Source: Kaistella antarctica (lineage in GTDB: Bacteria > Bacteroidota > Bacteroidia > Flavobacteriales > Weeksellaceae). From it: a DNA stretch of 64,000 nt. The stretch is from NCBI RefSeq assembly GCF_900109615.1, contig NZ_FOIX01000001.1, forward strand, positions 806,001-870,000. Direction: 5' to 3'. A model generated the notes under the pieces. The model worked only from the letters and a program-made list of their open reading frames with translations, did not search any database and had not been told where the DNA came from. Of the stretch, positions 9,378 to 18,814 are shown piece after piece. Positions within the stretch are counted from its first letter, which is position 1. Each line of letters starts with the position of its first letter. The translations under genes and the position numbers were made by a program.

Positions 9378-10412
9378 TTATTTTACTTTGTTATAAATTT
9401 TCGGATTTTTCTCTCCCGTTACTTTTAATATTCCAATAGCTCCTTTATTAAAGGCTCTGAAAATAGAGTGGTCAACTAAGATATAATCGCCTGGCTCTTC
9501 TACTTTAAATTCTACTATGGCCGCGCCACCTGCAGGAATAATGGTAGTTTGTACGTTGTGGTTAATGGTCGTTCCGCCTTCTACATAAACTCTGTCGAAG
9601 ATTTCACCAATCACGTGGAAAGAAGAAATTAAGTTGGGTCCACCATTTCCGACGAACAATCTTACGGTTTCACCTACTTTTGCTTCTAAGGCATTTTTCC
9701 CCATTAAAGCATTTTTCTTACCGTTGAAGACTACATAAGTTGGTCTTTCGTCAACACCTTTGTCTTGGTCAAATTCCTGAAGTCCTTTTTCATCGGTTTT
9801 TCCTTTGGTGTAAAATTCACCTTGCATGATGTAATATTCACGGTCAACCTTTGGCAGTCCACCTGCAGGTTCCACTAAAATTAAACCATACATTCCGTTC
9901 GCAATATGCAAAGGAACCGGCGCTGCAGCACAGTGGTAAACAAACAGTCCTGGATTAAGTGCTTTGAAATTGAAGATAGCTTCTTTTCCTGGCGCCACAT
10001 TAGTTGCTTCCGCGCCACCACCTGGACCGTTCACGGCGTGAAGGTCGATGTTATGCGGCATCACACTGTCACTTCTGTTGGTTACATGCAATTCTACCTC
10101 ATCACCAACTCTGATTCTGATAAAAGTTCCTGGAACGGTACTGTTGAAAGTCCAGAATTTATACGTTACGCCATCTGCAAGTTCACCTACTTCTTCGGTA
10201 GCTTCTAAACGAACGATCACTTTTTTGGCAGCGCGATCACCAATTGCAGCGGGAACCATGGGAGGATTTACGATGGCTTGATTTTCTGGCTCGCCACTTA
10301 TTTTAATGTCGGCATTGTTTTCTGTACTGGCGCCCGAGTTTTCGGTAGCAGTTTGTTTGCATGATTGTAGCGTAAATAGGGCTACTGCGAAACATAATAT
10401 AAGTCTTTTCAT
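9378..10412 (-). CDS. nirK: copper-containing nitrite reductase NirK (lipoprotein form)
   Basis: 344 residues, two cupredoxin domains. It reduces nitrite to nitric oxide in the periplasm. Type 1 copper ligands are H120, C161, H169 and M174; type 2 ligands are H125, H160 and H315; the catalytic pair is D123 (HNIDLH) and H266 (SSFHVIG). All are present, so the enzyme should be active. The N-terminus ends in lipobox LQSC (Cys18), so it is a membrane-tethered form rather than a soluble one. It heads a nirK-nirV-SCO1 unit from a -7 element at 10443-10450. No nitric oxide or nitrous oxide reductase lies in the window. Confidence 0.95.
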   Translation of the reverse strand: MKRLILCFAVALFTLQSCKQTATENSGASTENNADIKISGEPENQAIVNPPMVPAAIGDRAAKKVIVRLEATEEVGELADGVTYKFWTFNSTVPGTFIRIRVGDEVELHVTNRSDSVMPHNIDLHAVNGPGGGAEATNVAPGKEAIFNFKALNPGLFVYHCAAAPVPLHIANGMYGLILVEPAGGLPKVDREYYIMQGEFYTKGKTDEKGLQEFDQDKGVDERPTYVVFNGKKNALMGKNALEAKVGETVRLFVGNGGPNLISSFHVIGEIFDRVYVEGGTTINHNVQTTIIPAGGAAIVEFKVEEPGDYILVDHSIFRAFNKGAIGILKVTGEKNPKIYNKVK

Positions 10413-10442
10413 TGAATGATTTTTTTTGCTGTTTTAATGGGA

Positions 10443-10450
10443 CAAATTTA
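10443..10450 (-). promoter_or_regulatory. -7 promoter element of the nirK operon
   Basis: Minus-strand TAAATTTG, about 30 nt upstream of the nirK ATG. I looked for an FNR/CRP-type palindrome further upstream and did not find a convincing one. Confidence 0.5.
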
Positions 10451-10581
10451 TCCGAATTAGATGATATTCTAAAATTTTTAAATATGAGTTTTGTCAGAAT
10501 ATAAAAAAAATACCTACTTAATCGAGACATTTTGTTCAACTGAAGCTGATAATTTACGTAAAACTTTTAGGAATTTAAAAA

Positions 10582-11031
10582 TTAATTGTTAGAAAGTTTT
10601 AAAATCAGTGGTTCGATTATTTCTTTTTGAGAATAATAATTTGCTCCACAAATGTTTGACTTAAGGGTATATTTCCCTTTCTCAATCACAAATTGATTTT
10701 TGGAATTTCTGCGAATCGGCAAGTTGTAAATTTTATCATTAGAAAGTCTGACTAACCTTAAGATGATATCGCAGCGTGAGGTGTTTTCAATAACGGCTGC
10801 CGTATGTTTTTCTCTGGAGTCTGAATCATTGAGTAAATAGGTTAACACTTCTGCATTGACTCTTTTTTTATTAATCTGATCATTTTCTATTAAAGTGGCA
10901 AATTCTTTATTTTCATTGAGGGAAGTTCCTCCAGTGTTGGGCGGAAGTCTGCGATAAATTGTATTGGTAGGTGGCATGACTTCACAGCTCATCAAAAGCA
11001 AAAAAGAAAAAAGGAGAAGGAATCTTTTCAT
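10582..11031 (-). CDS. hypothetical lipoprotein, DUF6759-like
   Basis: 149 residues. The lipoprotein signal ends in LMSC (Cys16). The C-terminal half carries a small beta-rich pattern (CDIILRLVRLSNDKIYNLPI, then KGKYTLKSNICGANYY) seen in Chryseobacterium lipoproteins annotated as DUF6759; this match is from memory and not certain. The region around the two cysteines resembles a domain that interacts with divalent ligands or disulfides, but no function can be assigned. Monocistronic, flanked by a strong terminator upstream at 11081-11102. Confidence 0.6.
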   Translation of the reverse strand: MKRFLLLFSFLLLMSCEVMPPTNTIYRRLPPNTGGTSLNENKEFATLIENDQINKKRVNAEVLTYLLNDSDSREKHTAAVIENTSRCDIILRLVRLSNDKIYNLPIRRNSKNQFVIEKGKYTLKSNICGANYYSQKEIIEPLILKLSNN

Positions 11032-11080
11032 AATATTTTTAAAAAGTAAATATAATGATTATTAAAAAGTTTAAAAAAAA

Positions 11081-11102
11081 TGCCAAAGAAAATTCTTTGG
11101 CA
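11081..11102. terminator. bidirectional intrinsic terminator after guaB
   Basis: Perfect stem TGCCAAAGAA (11081-11090) with TTCTTTGGCA (11093-11102), A-run on the left and T-run on the right. Confidence 0.85.
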
Positions 11103-11123
11103 TTTTTAATATTTTAAGTGAGG

Positions 11124-12587
<1,464 letters not shown>

Positions 12588-12599
12588 TTACTTTCTGTG

Positions 12600-12607
12600 C
12601 AAAATTA
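12600..12607 (-). promoter_or_regulatory. -7 promoter element of guaB
   Basis: Minus-strand TAATTTTG, matching TAnnTTTG, 15 nt upstream of the ATG at 12584. Confidence 0.55.
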
Positions 12608-12696
12608 AGTTATTTTAATTTAAAATAAAAGTTTATGCTTTTTAATGACAAAACTTTAAGGTAAGGTTGAATTTTATTGACGTTAAAGTATTTAGA

Positions 12697-13224
12697 TCAA
12701 TTGCTAATTTTCTTACGTAGATCATTTTTCTCTGAATAATTAATGAGCCTTGAAATATCATCAGCCGTAAATTTACCCGAAACATCCACCAAAACTAATT
12801 CGCTGCCCGAAGCGATAGTGATCATCAGTCTTTTAATGATTTCTCCTTTTTGTTTCGCCTGAAAGTTGATGGTTTCCTTTTCCTTTTTCACGGTTATCCA
12901 TTCTTCAAAATCATCTTTCTTTAAATATTTCGCAAAGTCAGCGACCATTGCTGCATTTCCATTTTCGATGGTCATTACTTTTACATCAGAAACTTTTGTG
13001 ATGAGGTTGATGAGTTCTTCGCTTTCACCCTCGTCTCGCAATGATCTTTTCACAATAGGTTTTGCCAGAAACATCGGAACGTTAATACTTGTAAATTGAG
13101 CATCTCCATAATCATAAGAAGGATTATCAAAAAAGCTCATGTTGGGTTTCTGAGAAACGATACAGGATTGCAGTGAAAAAGTAAACAGTGCAAATGCAAG
13201 TAAAATAAATATCTTTTTCATCAT
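12697..13224 (-). CDS. DUF4252 family lipoprotein
   Basis: 175 residues. A lipoprotein signal ends LQSC (Cys21). The remainder (IKRLMITIASGSELVLVDVSGKFTADDISRLI) is the DUF4252 pattern of Bacteroidota. It starts 1 nt after the stop of the DUF4252-GIN gene, so it is the last gene of the sigma-factor operon. The paired ATG codons at 13224 and 13221 leave the exact start open by one residue. The role of DUF4252 is unknown; its repeated link to ECF sigma factors suggests envelope stress or surface homeostasis. Confidence 0.8.
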   Translation of the reverse strand: MMKKIFILLAFALFTFSLQSCIVSQKPNMSFFDNPSYDYGDAQFTSINVPMFLAKPIVKRSLRDEGESEELINLITKVSDVKVMTIENGNAAMVADFAKYLKKDDFEEWITVKKEKETINFQAKQKGEIIKRLMITIASGSELVLVDVSGKFTADDISRLINYSEKNDLRKKISN

Positions 13225-13225
13225 C

Positions 13226-14473
13226 TTAGTTTAAAGGTTTAACGCTTCCGCCACTTGACGATTTTCCTGATTGAACCACATTTCTCGGATCTCCTTTGTA
13301 GCGAATGTAGGCGCCTGAACTTGCGGATGCGGTTAGATTTTCAGTCGTATTCATTTTAAGATTTGCGCCTGAAGAGGCACTGGCAGTTCCGTTTTTCGAA
13401 ACTAAATCTTGCGCATTACAAGTCGCCGCACTAGAAAGGCTGAATGTCGTATTCTCCGCATTACCGACTACAGTTGATGATGAACCACTGGTTCCCGTCA
13501 AATTAAAATTCTTGGTTTTCACATCCATTCTCATTGAAGAGCCAGAATTGATGCTCACACTTGTTTTATTTCGAATATTCAAATCGGCATTCAAATTTGC
13601 GCCTGATGTAATGCTGGCTTGAAAATCATTTTCAATAATCGTATTTAAAGTCGTGAATAAAGAGCCAGAACTTAAAGTCACCAAAGAAAGTTGTGGGCCT
13701 TCAATCGTTACCAATAATTTTTTAAAAGTCAATTTTCTGTTCGCTTTATTTTTAATAGAAATTACCAGAATGCCATTTTCGATCTCTGTCGAAACATATT
13801 CCTGCAAATTAGGATCGGTTTCTACGACAACTGACTGGTTATTTCCCTGAGTGAAATTAACTTTGATTCCACTCGAGACTGAAACTCCTGTAAATTTCCC
13901 CACATTTCGAACTTGGGTAACTCCATTAGAGTTAATGTTTTCTGTGGTGACCGAACTCTTCGTGGCCGACTTCTCGGCTTCATTGATGAGGTTATTCACA
14001 TCATCCATCGATATTTTTCCGTCGAGCATCATCAGCAAAGTATTTCCCTCAGCATTAATGCTCAATAAAAGATTATCTAAAATTCCATTCGTCGCATCCG
14101 AAGACAAGAATTTAATTTTATTGTCTTTGCTGTGAACCGTAATTAGTTCTTCATATTTCATGCTTTTGATAGAGCTGGAAATATCAGCTTGTAGCTTTTG
14201 AAATTGAGGCAGTTGTTTTTCATTATCTGATTTCTCGATAATCAGAATTTTCAAGCCGTTGATTTTACTCAACAAAGGTTTAATCTGAGCAAGTTCCTCA
14301 TCAGCAATATTTAACTTATTCAGCATATTGAACATTGGTTTTGCAATTTTGATGGAAGTTACTCCTTCGGTTTCTTGGTACTTTTCAAAAAGTTGATCCA
14401 GTTTATCTTTCTGCGCATTTACTTGGGCAAAATACGAGAAGAGTAGGGCGAATATTAAAAGTATTTTTTTCAT
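13226..14473 (-). CDS. DUF4252-DUF2807 (GIN) fusion, exported
   Basis: 415 residues. A Sec signal (1-20, ending VNAQ) is followed by a DUF4252 domain (about 21-175) and then a GIN/DUF2807 beta-helix (about 190-400), whose rungs are marked by repeated SSG, SGA and SGS turns. DUF2807 is described as a putative autotransporter-adhesin head domain. The N-terminal half is homologous to the whole of the next gene, so a DUF4252 duplication with one copy fused to GIN is likely. It sits 11 nt after the anti-sigma-like gene. Function unknown, probably at the outer surface or in the periplasm. Confidence 0.8.
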   Translation of the reverse strand: MKKILLIFALLFSYFAQVNAQKDKLDQLFEKYQETEGVTSIKIAKPMFNMLNKLNIADEELAQIKPLLSKINGLKILIIEKSDNEKQLPQFQKLQADISSSIKSMKYEELITVHSKDNKIKFLSSDATNGILDNLLLSINAEGNTLLMMLDGKISMDDVNNLINEAEKSATKSSVTTENINSNGVTQVRNVGKFTGVSVSSGIKVNFTQGNNQSVVVETDPNLQEYVSTEIENGILVISIKNKANRKLTFKKLLVTIEGPQLSLVTLSSGSLFTTLNTIIENDFQASITSGANLNADLNIRNKTSVSINSGSSMRMDVKTKNFNLTGTSGSSSTVVGNAENTTFSLSSAATCNAQDLVSKNGTASASSGANLKMNTTENLTASASSGAYIRYKGDPRNVVQSGKSSSGGSVKPLN

Positions 14474-14484
14474 GAGTTTAGATT

Positions 14485-15156
14485 TTAGTAATCATTGTTA
14501 AAGGAATTGAGGACATCGGTTTGAGCCACCGTTTTCGATACATTTTCAGACAGGATTCGGAAGGAGTACTTCGTCAAGTCGATCGCTTCCTGCTCATTTT
14601 CTATTTTCTGGCCGTTGATAATTACGTAATTGGATTCGTATTCTGAAGTCTGAATTTCTTCTTTATTTTTTTTAGGAAGAGAAAATTCCGCGTAGCGTTG
14701 GCGGGCATTTCGATTGATGCGGCCCCTTTTTGGAATAATCTGTTCGATAATATCAATTTCTTTTTGGTCTACGCTGGACGTGGAGTCAGAAACTTTAGGT
14801 TCAGCTTTCACTTTGATCGTATCAGAAATTGGATTAATGGCTAGATTTGCTTCATTCTGAAAATTATCTTTCGCTTTTAAAATTTCATTTTGAACCAACT
14901 GATCATTTTCAGAAATCGTATTTTCGTTTTCGTAATTAAAGAAAATTCCAACGGAGAGCAGCAAAATCACACTTGCCGCCATCCAGAAGGTTTTCGGAAA
15001 AGTACCGCCTTTTGGTCTTGGAGTTAGAGGAATTATTTTTTCTTCCTGTTTGGTCTTCTCCAGGAAATCTTCAAAATCCCAGTTCATTTTCTCTTCTTTG
15101 AGGTCTTGGGTGATTTCCCTGTATTTATCTTGTGCTTGATCTTTTTCCATGGTCAT
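14485..15156 (-). CDS. membrane anti-sigma-factor-like protein
   Basis: 223 residues. A charged N-terminal cytoplasmic region (1-55, with WDFEDFLEKTKQEEK) is followed by one transmembrane helix at about 57-74 (FWMAASVILLLSVGIFFNY) and an exported C-terminal region. It has no zinc-binding anti-sigma HxxxCxxC motif. The topology and its position 5 nt after an ECF sigma gene make an anti-sigma role probable, holding the sigma factor until an envelope signal releases it. This is inference from topology and context. The start could be M1 or M3. Confidence 0.65.
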   Translation of the reverse strand: MTMEKDQAQDKYREITQDLKEEKMNWDFEDFLEKTKQEEKIIPLTPRPKGGTFPKTFWMAASVILLLSVGIFFNYENENTISENDQLVQNEILKAKDNFQNEANLAINPISDTIKVKAEPKVSDSTSSVDQKEIDIIEQIIPKRGRINRNARQRYAEFSLPKKNKEEIQTSEYESNYVIINGQKIENEQEAIDLTKYSFRILSENVSKTVAQTDVLNSFNNDY

Positions 15157-15161
15157 AATTG

Positions 15162-15674
15162 TTATAAACTTTCAATCATTCTATTTTCGAAATCCATCAG
15201 TTTCAGGATTTGTTCTTTCACTTTTTGTCTGGCCCGCATTAGATTAACTCTTACAGCGTTTTGCTCCATTTCCAGAATTTCAGAAATTTCAGCAACATCA
15301 AAATCTTCTACATCTTTCAAATGGATCACGGCTTTCTGTTTCTCCGGAAGTTCATTAATAAACCCAATAATGTGTTCCTTCATATTATTAGATTCTACTT
15401 CATGAATTTCGCTTCTATGTTTTTGAAAATCAGCAAATCCAATTTTCACGTCTTCGTGCTTCAATCGATTCAGACATTCATTTTTCACCGACTTCATCGC
15501 ATACGATTTCAAGTTTCCGAAATCTGCGAGTTCCTCTTTTTTCTGCCAGAATTTCAGCATCAAATCCTGTACAACATCTTCCGCTTCGTCACTACTGATC
15601 ACGAATCTTTTCGCAAAACGATACATCTCATCCTTGAGACAGAATACCGTATTTTTAAAGTTTTCGTGGGTCAT
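15162..15674 (-). CDS. ECF-type RNA polymerase sigma factor
   Basis: 170 residues. Region 2 is visible in DEAEDVVQDLMLKFWQKKEEL (about 27-48) and region 4 in LPEKQKAVIHLKDVEDFDVAEISEILEMEQNAVRVNLMRARQKV (about 113-157), with a helix-turn-helix for the -35 element. It heads a four-gene unit with an anti-sigma-like protein, a DUF4252-GIN protein and a DUF4252 lipoprotein. No TAnnTTTG element lies in front of it, so it may be transcribed by an alternative promoter such as its own. Confidence 0.9.
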   Translation of the reverse strand: MTHENFKNTVFCLKDEMYRFAKRFVISSDEAEDVVQDLMLKFWQKKEELADFGNLKSYAMKSVKNECLNRLKHEDVKIGFADFQKHRSEIHEVESNNMKEHIIGFINELPEKQKAVIHLKDVEDFDVAEISEILEMEQNAVRVNLMRARQKVKEQILKLMDFENRMIESL

Positions 15675-15733
15675 AGTTTTGTTTCTATAAGTAAGACAAC
15701 TAATTTGCGAATTATATTACATCAAAATAAAAA

Positions 15734-15759
15734 AAACTTCAAAATAGTTTTTGAAGTTT
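15734..15759 (-). terminator. intrinsic terminator downstream of paaI
   Basis: Stem AAACTTCAAAA with TTTTGAAGTTT, followed on the minus strand by a run of T. It lies after the repeat element downstream of paaI and in front of the sigma factor promoter region, so it would end the paa transcript. Confidence 0.65.
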
Positions 15760-15810
15760 GATTTTTGCTCGCTTTTTATTATTAATTCTCTTTTTGTTTT
15801 GGGAACTAAT

Positions 15811-15930
15811 CTGCAGCCCGACTTGAACGGAGCTCTTTTTTATTTTTGGCTGAGCTTGTCGTGGTGGTTGAGCCTGCCGAAACTAAGCCAATAATAAAAA
15901 AAGCGGGAGTGGAAGGCGGAATTGTCTGCC
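15811..15930. repeat. GC-rich intergenic repeat element, copy 1
   Basis: Left block (15811-15840) with AGCCCG, CGGAGCTC and a T-run; right block (15894-15930) with an A-run, GCGGGAGTGGAAGGCGG. The same block order recurs at 49942-50030. The GC-rich blocks stand out against an AT-rich background. A second repeat with GGTTGAGCCTGCCGAAAC sits inside it. It encodes no plausible protein. Confidence 0.6.
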
Positions 15931-15939
15931 CAAAAACAT

Positions 15940-16353
15940 CTATAAATCCGTCACCTTCTTCTCAATTTTATAAACCGTTCCTCTAAAAGTTGCCACCAAA
16001 ATTTTATGCTGATTCGTAATTGAAATATCGTAAACTCCAGTTTTACGGGTGTCAGAAATAAGAACACTTTCTGCCGTTAAAGTATCTCCCAATCTCACCG
16101 CTTTCGTAAAATTCATCGAACAATGTAAAGCCACAGATGCTTCATTGGTATTGTTACTCGAAAAAGCCAACGCCGAATCTGCCAGAGAAAAAGTAACGCC
16201 GCCGTGAACTGTTCGCAATCCGTTGATCATTTCTTTTTTAATGGGCATTTCAATCAGGCAATATTTCTCCCGAACTTCGATGAGTTGAATTCCCATCCAT
16301 TGAGAGAAAGCATCTTGGTCGAGCATGTATTGAGCGAGTTCGTGTGGAGTCAT
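15940..16353 (-). CDS. paaI: PaaI-type hotdog thioesterase
   Basis: 137 residues, the usual length of PaaI. The hotdog core with NGLRTVHGGVTFSLADSALAFSSN has the family motif HGG and the catalytic Asp in the following helix (LADSA). PaaI hydrolyses stalled ring-hydroxylated phenylacetyl-CoA intermediates and frees CoA. It is the last gene of the paa operon, 46 nt after the small membrane-protein gene, with 8-nt repeats in the spacer. Confidence 0.88.
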   Translation of the reverse strand: MTPHELAQYMLDQDAFSQWMGIQLIEVREKYCLIEMPIKKEMINGLRTVHGGVTFSLADSALAFSSNNTNEASVALHCSMNFTKAVRLGDTLTAESVLISDTRKTGVYDISITNQHKILVATFRGTVYKIEKKVTDL

Positions 16354-16356
16354 AGT

Positions 16357-16388
16357 TTGATGTGCTGATGTGTTGATTTGATGATGTA
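16357..16388. repeat. 8-nt degenerate tandem repeat (spacer upstream of paaI)
   Basis: Four units read on the plus strand as TTGATGTG, CTGATGTG, TTGATTTG, ATGATGTA. The same unit family occurs in the next two paa spacers. Confidence 0.7.
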
Positions 16389-16399
16389 ATTATTAAAAC

Positions 16400-16663
16400 T
16401 TATTTCAAATTTCTGGATTTAACTTCTTTGTTTAAAGTGTTTACTTGAAAAAGCAGCGGCAATGTAATGACCGGTAACATCATAGCCGGAATAAATGTGG
16501 CAATCGAAACTTCGCTGTAGCTTTTATAAAAGAAAATATAGACCAACAATACGATCATCAGGATACAGATTGCGTACATTCCAATTAAAACTCCTTTCAA
16601 TAGATCTCTTCTCTTAAGTAATTTCTCATCTGATAATTCAGAAAGGTTGTTTTTTTGATCCAT
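16400..16663 (-). CDS. small two-helix membrane protein
   Basis: 87 residues. Two hydrophobic segments at about 24-47 and 57-74 flank a short loop; the N-terminus (NLSELSDEKLLKRRDLLKG) is charged and helical. Similar proteins in Flavobacteriia carry the label redox-active disulfide protein 2, but this one has a single Cys and no CxxC, so the label is not supported. It sits between paaH and paaI and is probably co-transcribed with them. Function unknown. Confidence 0.65.
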   Translation of the reverse strand: MDQKNNLSELSDEKLLKRRDLLKGVLIGMYAICILMIVLLVYIFFYKSYSEVSIATFIPAMMLPVITLPLLFQVNTLNKEVKSRNLK

Positions 16664-16786
16664 GTAATTGGCGATTTGTAATTGTGTTATAATTAAATTT
16701 CTTCTGTGGAAATCTGTGGAATCTGTGCGATAAAAGATTGCTCACTAATTTCACAAATATAATATTATAAATAGCTTGTAAAATTG

Positions 16787-17920
16787 TTACATTCTCCGAA
16801 GCAGTGGACTTTGTCTGTATCTCTCTTCCTGATATTCCTCGTACAATTTTTGCAAAGTCTCCGAAACTTTTTCAAACCCAATATCAAATCCCCACTGCAA
16901 TAATCCTTTAGGATAATTCACGCCTTTTTGCATAGCCAATTCTATGGCTTCATCGTTCGCAATACCAAGTCGTTTGGCTTCTACGGCTTCATTAATCAAC
17001 ATTGATAAAATCCGCATGAAGATTTCCTGATACAATTCTTCGTCTTTTTCTGGCGCTGGTTGTTGAGCGTTTTCGGAGTAATCGTAAAATCCTTTTCCGG
17101 TTTTTCTGCCGTGTAATTTGGCCTCGCTCATTCTTTGTTGAAGCAAACTCGGTTTGTATTTCGGGTCGAAAAAATAATCAGCGTAAACGGTTTTCGTGAC
17201 TGAGAAATTAATATCGATTCCAATTAAATCCATCAGTTCAAACGGACCCATTTTAAAATTCCCTAAAGTCCGCATCGCGTCATCGATCTGTTCCGGAGTT
17301 GCAATATTTTCTTCAGCAATTCTTAAAGCTTCACCATAAAACGGACGCGCAATTCGGTTTACAATAAATCCTGGAACATCTTTCGCAATCACGGGAACTT
17401 TTCCCCAACTTTCCATTAAAGCCGTAATCTCGAATGCCAAGGTTTTCTCGGTTAATAAACCAGGAATCACTTCCACCAAAGGCATCAAAGGAGCCGGATT
17501 GAAAAAATGAATTCCAATAAAACGTTTCGGATTCTTTAATTCTGAAGACAGAGAAGTAATGGAAATCGAAGAAGTATTACTCGAAATAATACATTCATCA
17601 GAAACAATATTTTCTAATTGTTGAAAAACTTTAGTCTTGATTTCTTTATTTTCAATAATGGCTTCAATCACCAAATCGCAATCCTTAAAATCCTGAAGTT
17701 CTGTACAAGGTTTTATTTTATTAAAAATATCTTCACTTTTTTGTGAAGATATTTTTTCTTTTTCGACTAAGCGATTTAAAATCTTTTTAAGACTAGCTAA
17801 TGATTTTTCAGTCTGTGCTGAATTTTGATCATATAAAAAAACCTCACAACCAGAAGTTGCAGCAACTTGTGCAATCCCAATTCCCATGGTTCCAGAACCT
17901 ATTATGCCTACGTTTTTCAT
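16787..17920 (-). CDS. paaH: 3-hydroxyacyl-CoA dehydrogenase PaaH
   Basis: 377 residues. It has an N-terminal Rossmann domain with GSGTMG at 8-13, the catalytic His in GIHFFNPAPLMPLVE (H138) and a C-terminal 3HCDH domain that ends with an extra helical segment. In the paa pathway it oxidises 3-hydroxyadipyl-CoA to 3-oxoadipyl-CoA with NAD. Its start shares one base with the stop of the GLPGLI gene (TAATG at 17922-17918), which indicates translational coupling. Without context it could be a general fatty acid enzyme. Confidence 0.9.
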   Translation of the reverse strand: MKNVGIIGSGTMGIGIAQVAATSGCEVFLYDQNSAQTEKSLASLKKILNRLVEKEKISSQKSEDIFNKIKPCTELQDFKDCDLVIEAIIENKEIKTKVFQQLENIVSDECIISSNTSSISITSLSSELKNPKRFIGIHFFNPAPLMPLVEVIPGLLTEKTLAFEITALMESWGKVPVIAKDVPGFIVNRIARPFYGEALRIAEENIATPEQIDDAMRTLGNFKMGPFELMDLIGIDINFSVTKTVYADYFFDPKYKPSLLQQRMSEAKLHGRKTGKGFYDYSENAQQPAPEKDEELYQEIFMRILSMLINEAVEAKRLGIANDEAIELAMQKGVNYPKGLLQWGFDIGFEKVSETLQKLYEEYQEERYRQSPLLRRM

Positions 17921-18732
17921 TATTTAATTAGATCGATTTCAATGATGTTATTGTCTTTTTTTATTTCCTCAAGTAAATATTTTTCTATTTCTTTAATCAT
18001 TTCTGCATCTTCTGCTTTAGGATATCTCAACTTCATAGCAATAGCAGGATATTTCCGATTTTCTTTGAATGTTTTTATAAATTTTTTATTTGATAACTTA
18101 ATTTTATTGTCGAATGAATTATCAGGGTAAATAAAATCGTAATTTAAATTCCTAATTCCTTTTAATTCAAACAGGTGACTCTTAGTTTCGTCTTCTATTT
18201 TTACGATTAAACCGGGCAAACCTTTAAATTTATACGGTCCATCTTGAAAAGGAATATCTTTTGCGAACCAGGCGATCCATTTTCTACCACCAAAGTCTGT
18301 AGTTGCTTTTTGGGCTTTATAATTTAATACCGTAATATATTCTGGATGAAGTTTCCAATTTAAATCTATAGATTGAGTTACTAAATAATTGGATTCAGAA
18401 ACTTGGGTAATAAATTCGATTTGATCTGAATTAGAAGTTTTATTAACTCGATCCGCGAGTGGTAGCTCACTTTTCTTTTGCGGTGGCCCAGGTGGTTTAA
18501 GATAATACGAACCATCTTTAATCTCTGAATTTATAGTAGAATCTGAAACAAATTTTCTATAGCTGAAATATTCAGATTTCTCTTTATCAATATTTAGAAC
18601 CATTATTTCAGAATGAGAATTCTTTTTTTGCGTAGAATCGGGTATAGAAATATAGTCGTAAATAAACTGTTTCGTTTGTGCAAAAGTGAAATTGATGAAT
18701 AAAATAAATAGGAGCGCATAAGGTTTTTTCAT
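17920..18732 (-). CDS. GLPGLI family protein inside the paa operon
   Basis: 270 residues. A Sec signal (1-18, ending FTFAQ) is followed by a beta-rich domain with the signature GLPGLI in YKFKGLPGLIVKIED near residue 168. GLPGLI proteins are exported and restricted to Bacteroidota; their function is not established. The gene is wedged between paaG and paaH, overlaps the paaH start by one base and is preceded by an 8-nt repeat spacer. It looks inserted into the operon and has no evident place in phenylacetate breakdown. Confidence 0.85.
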   Translation of the reverse strand: MKKPYALLFILFINFTFAQTKQFIYDYISIPDSTQKKNSHSEIMVLNIDKEKSEYFSYRKFVSDSTINSEIKDGSYYLKPPGPPQKKSELPLADRVNKTSNSDQIEFITQVSESNYLVTQSIDLNWKLHPEYITVLNYKAQKATTDFGGRKWIAWFAKDIPFQDGPYKFKGLPGLIVKIEDETKSHLFELKGIRNLNYDFIYPDNSFDNKIKLSNKKFIKTFKENRKYPAIAMKLRYPKAEDAEMIKEIEKYLLEEIKKDNNIIEIDLIK

Positions 18733-18808
18733 AATGTATTGATATGTTAATGTGATGATTTATCGAAAGGTTTAGGACAGAATCGTCAAATCAACACATC
18801 ATCAAATC
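18732..18808. repeat. 8-nt degenerate tandem repeats (paaG-GLPGLI spacer)
   Basis: Units TAATGTAT, TGATATGT, TAATGTGA, TGATTTAT at 18732-18763, then GTCAAATC, AACACATC, ATCAAATC at 18785-18808. The second group is the reverse complement of the TTGATGTG family, so the two groups are inverted with respect to each other. Confidence 0.65.
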
Positions 18809-18814
18809 TTCGAA

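Noticed and set aside
10413-10581. Possible FNR/CRP-type palindrome upstream of nirK
   Set aside because: I looked for TTGAT-N4-ATCAA-like half sites and found only AT-rich sequence with no convincing pairing.
15106-15405. Plus-strand open frames over the anti-sigma and sigma genes
   Set aside because: They are shadows of genuine minus-strand genes with clear domain motifs.
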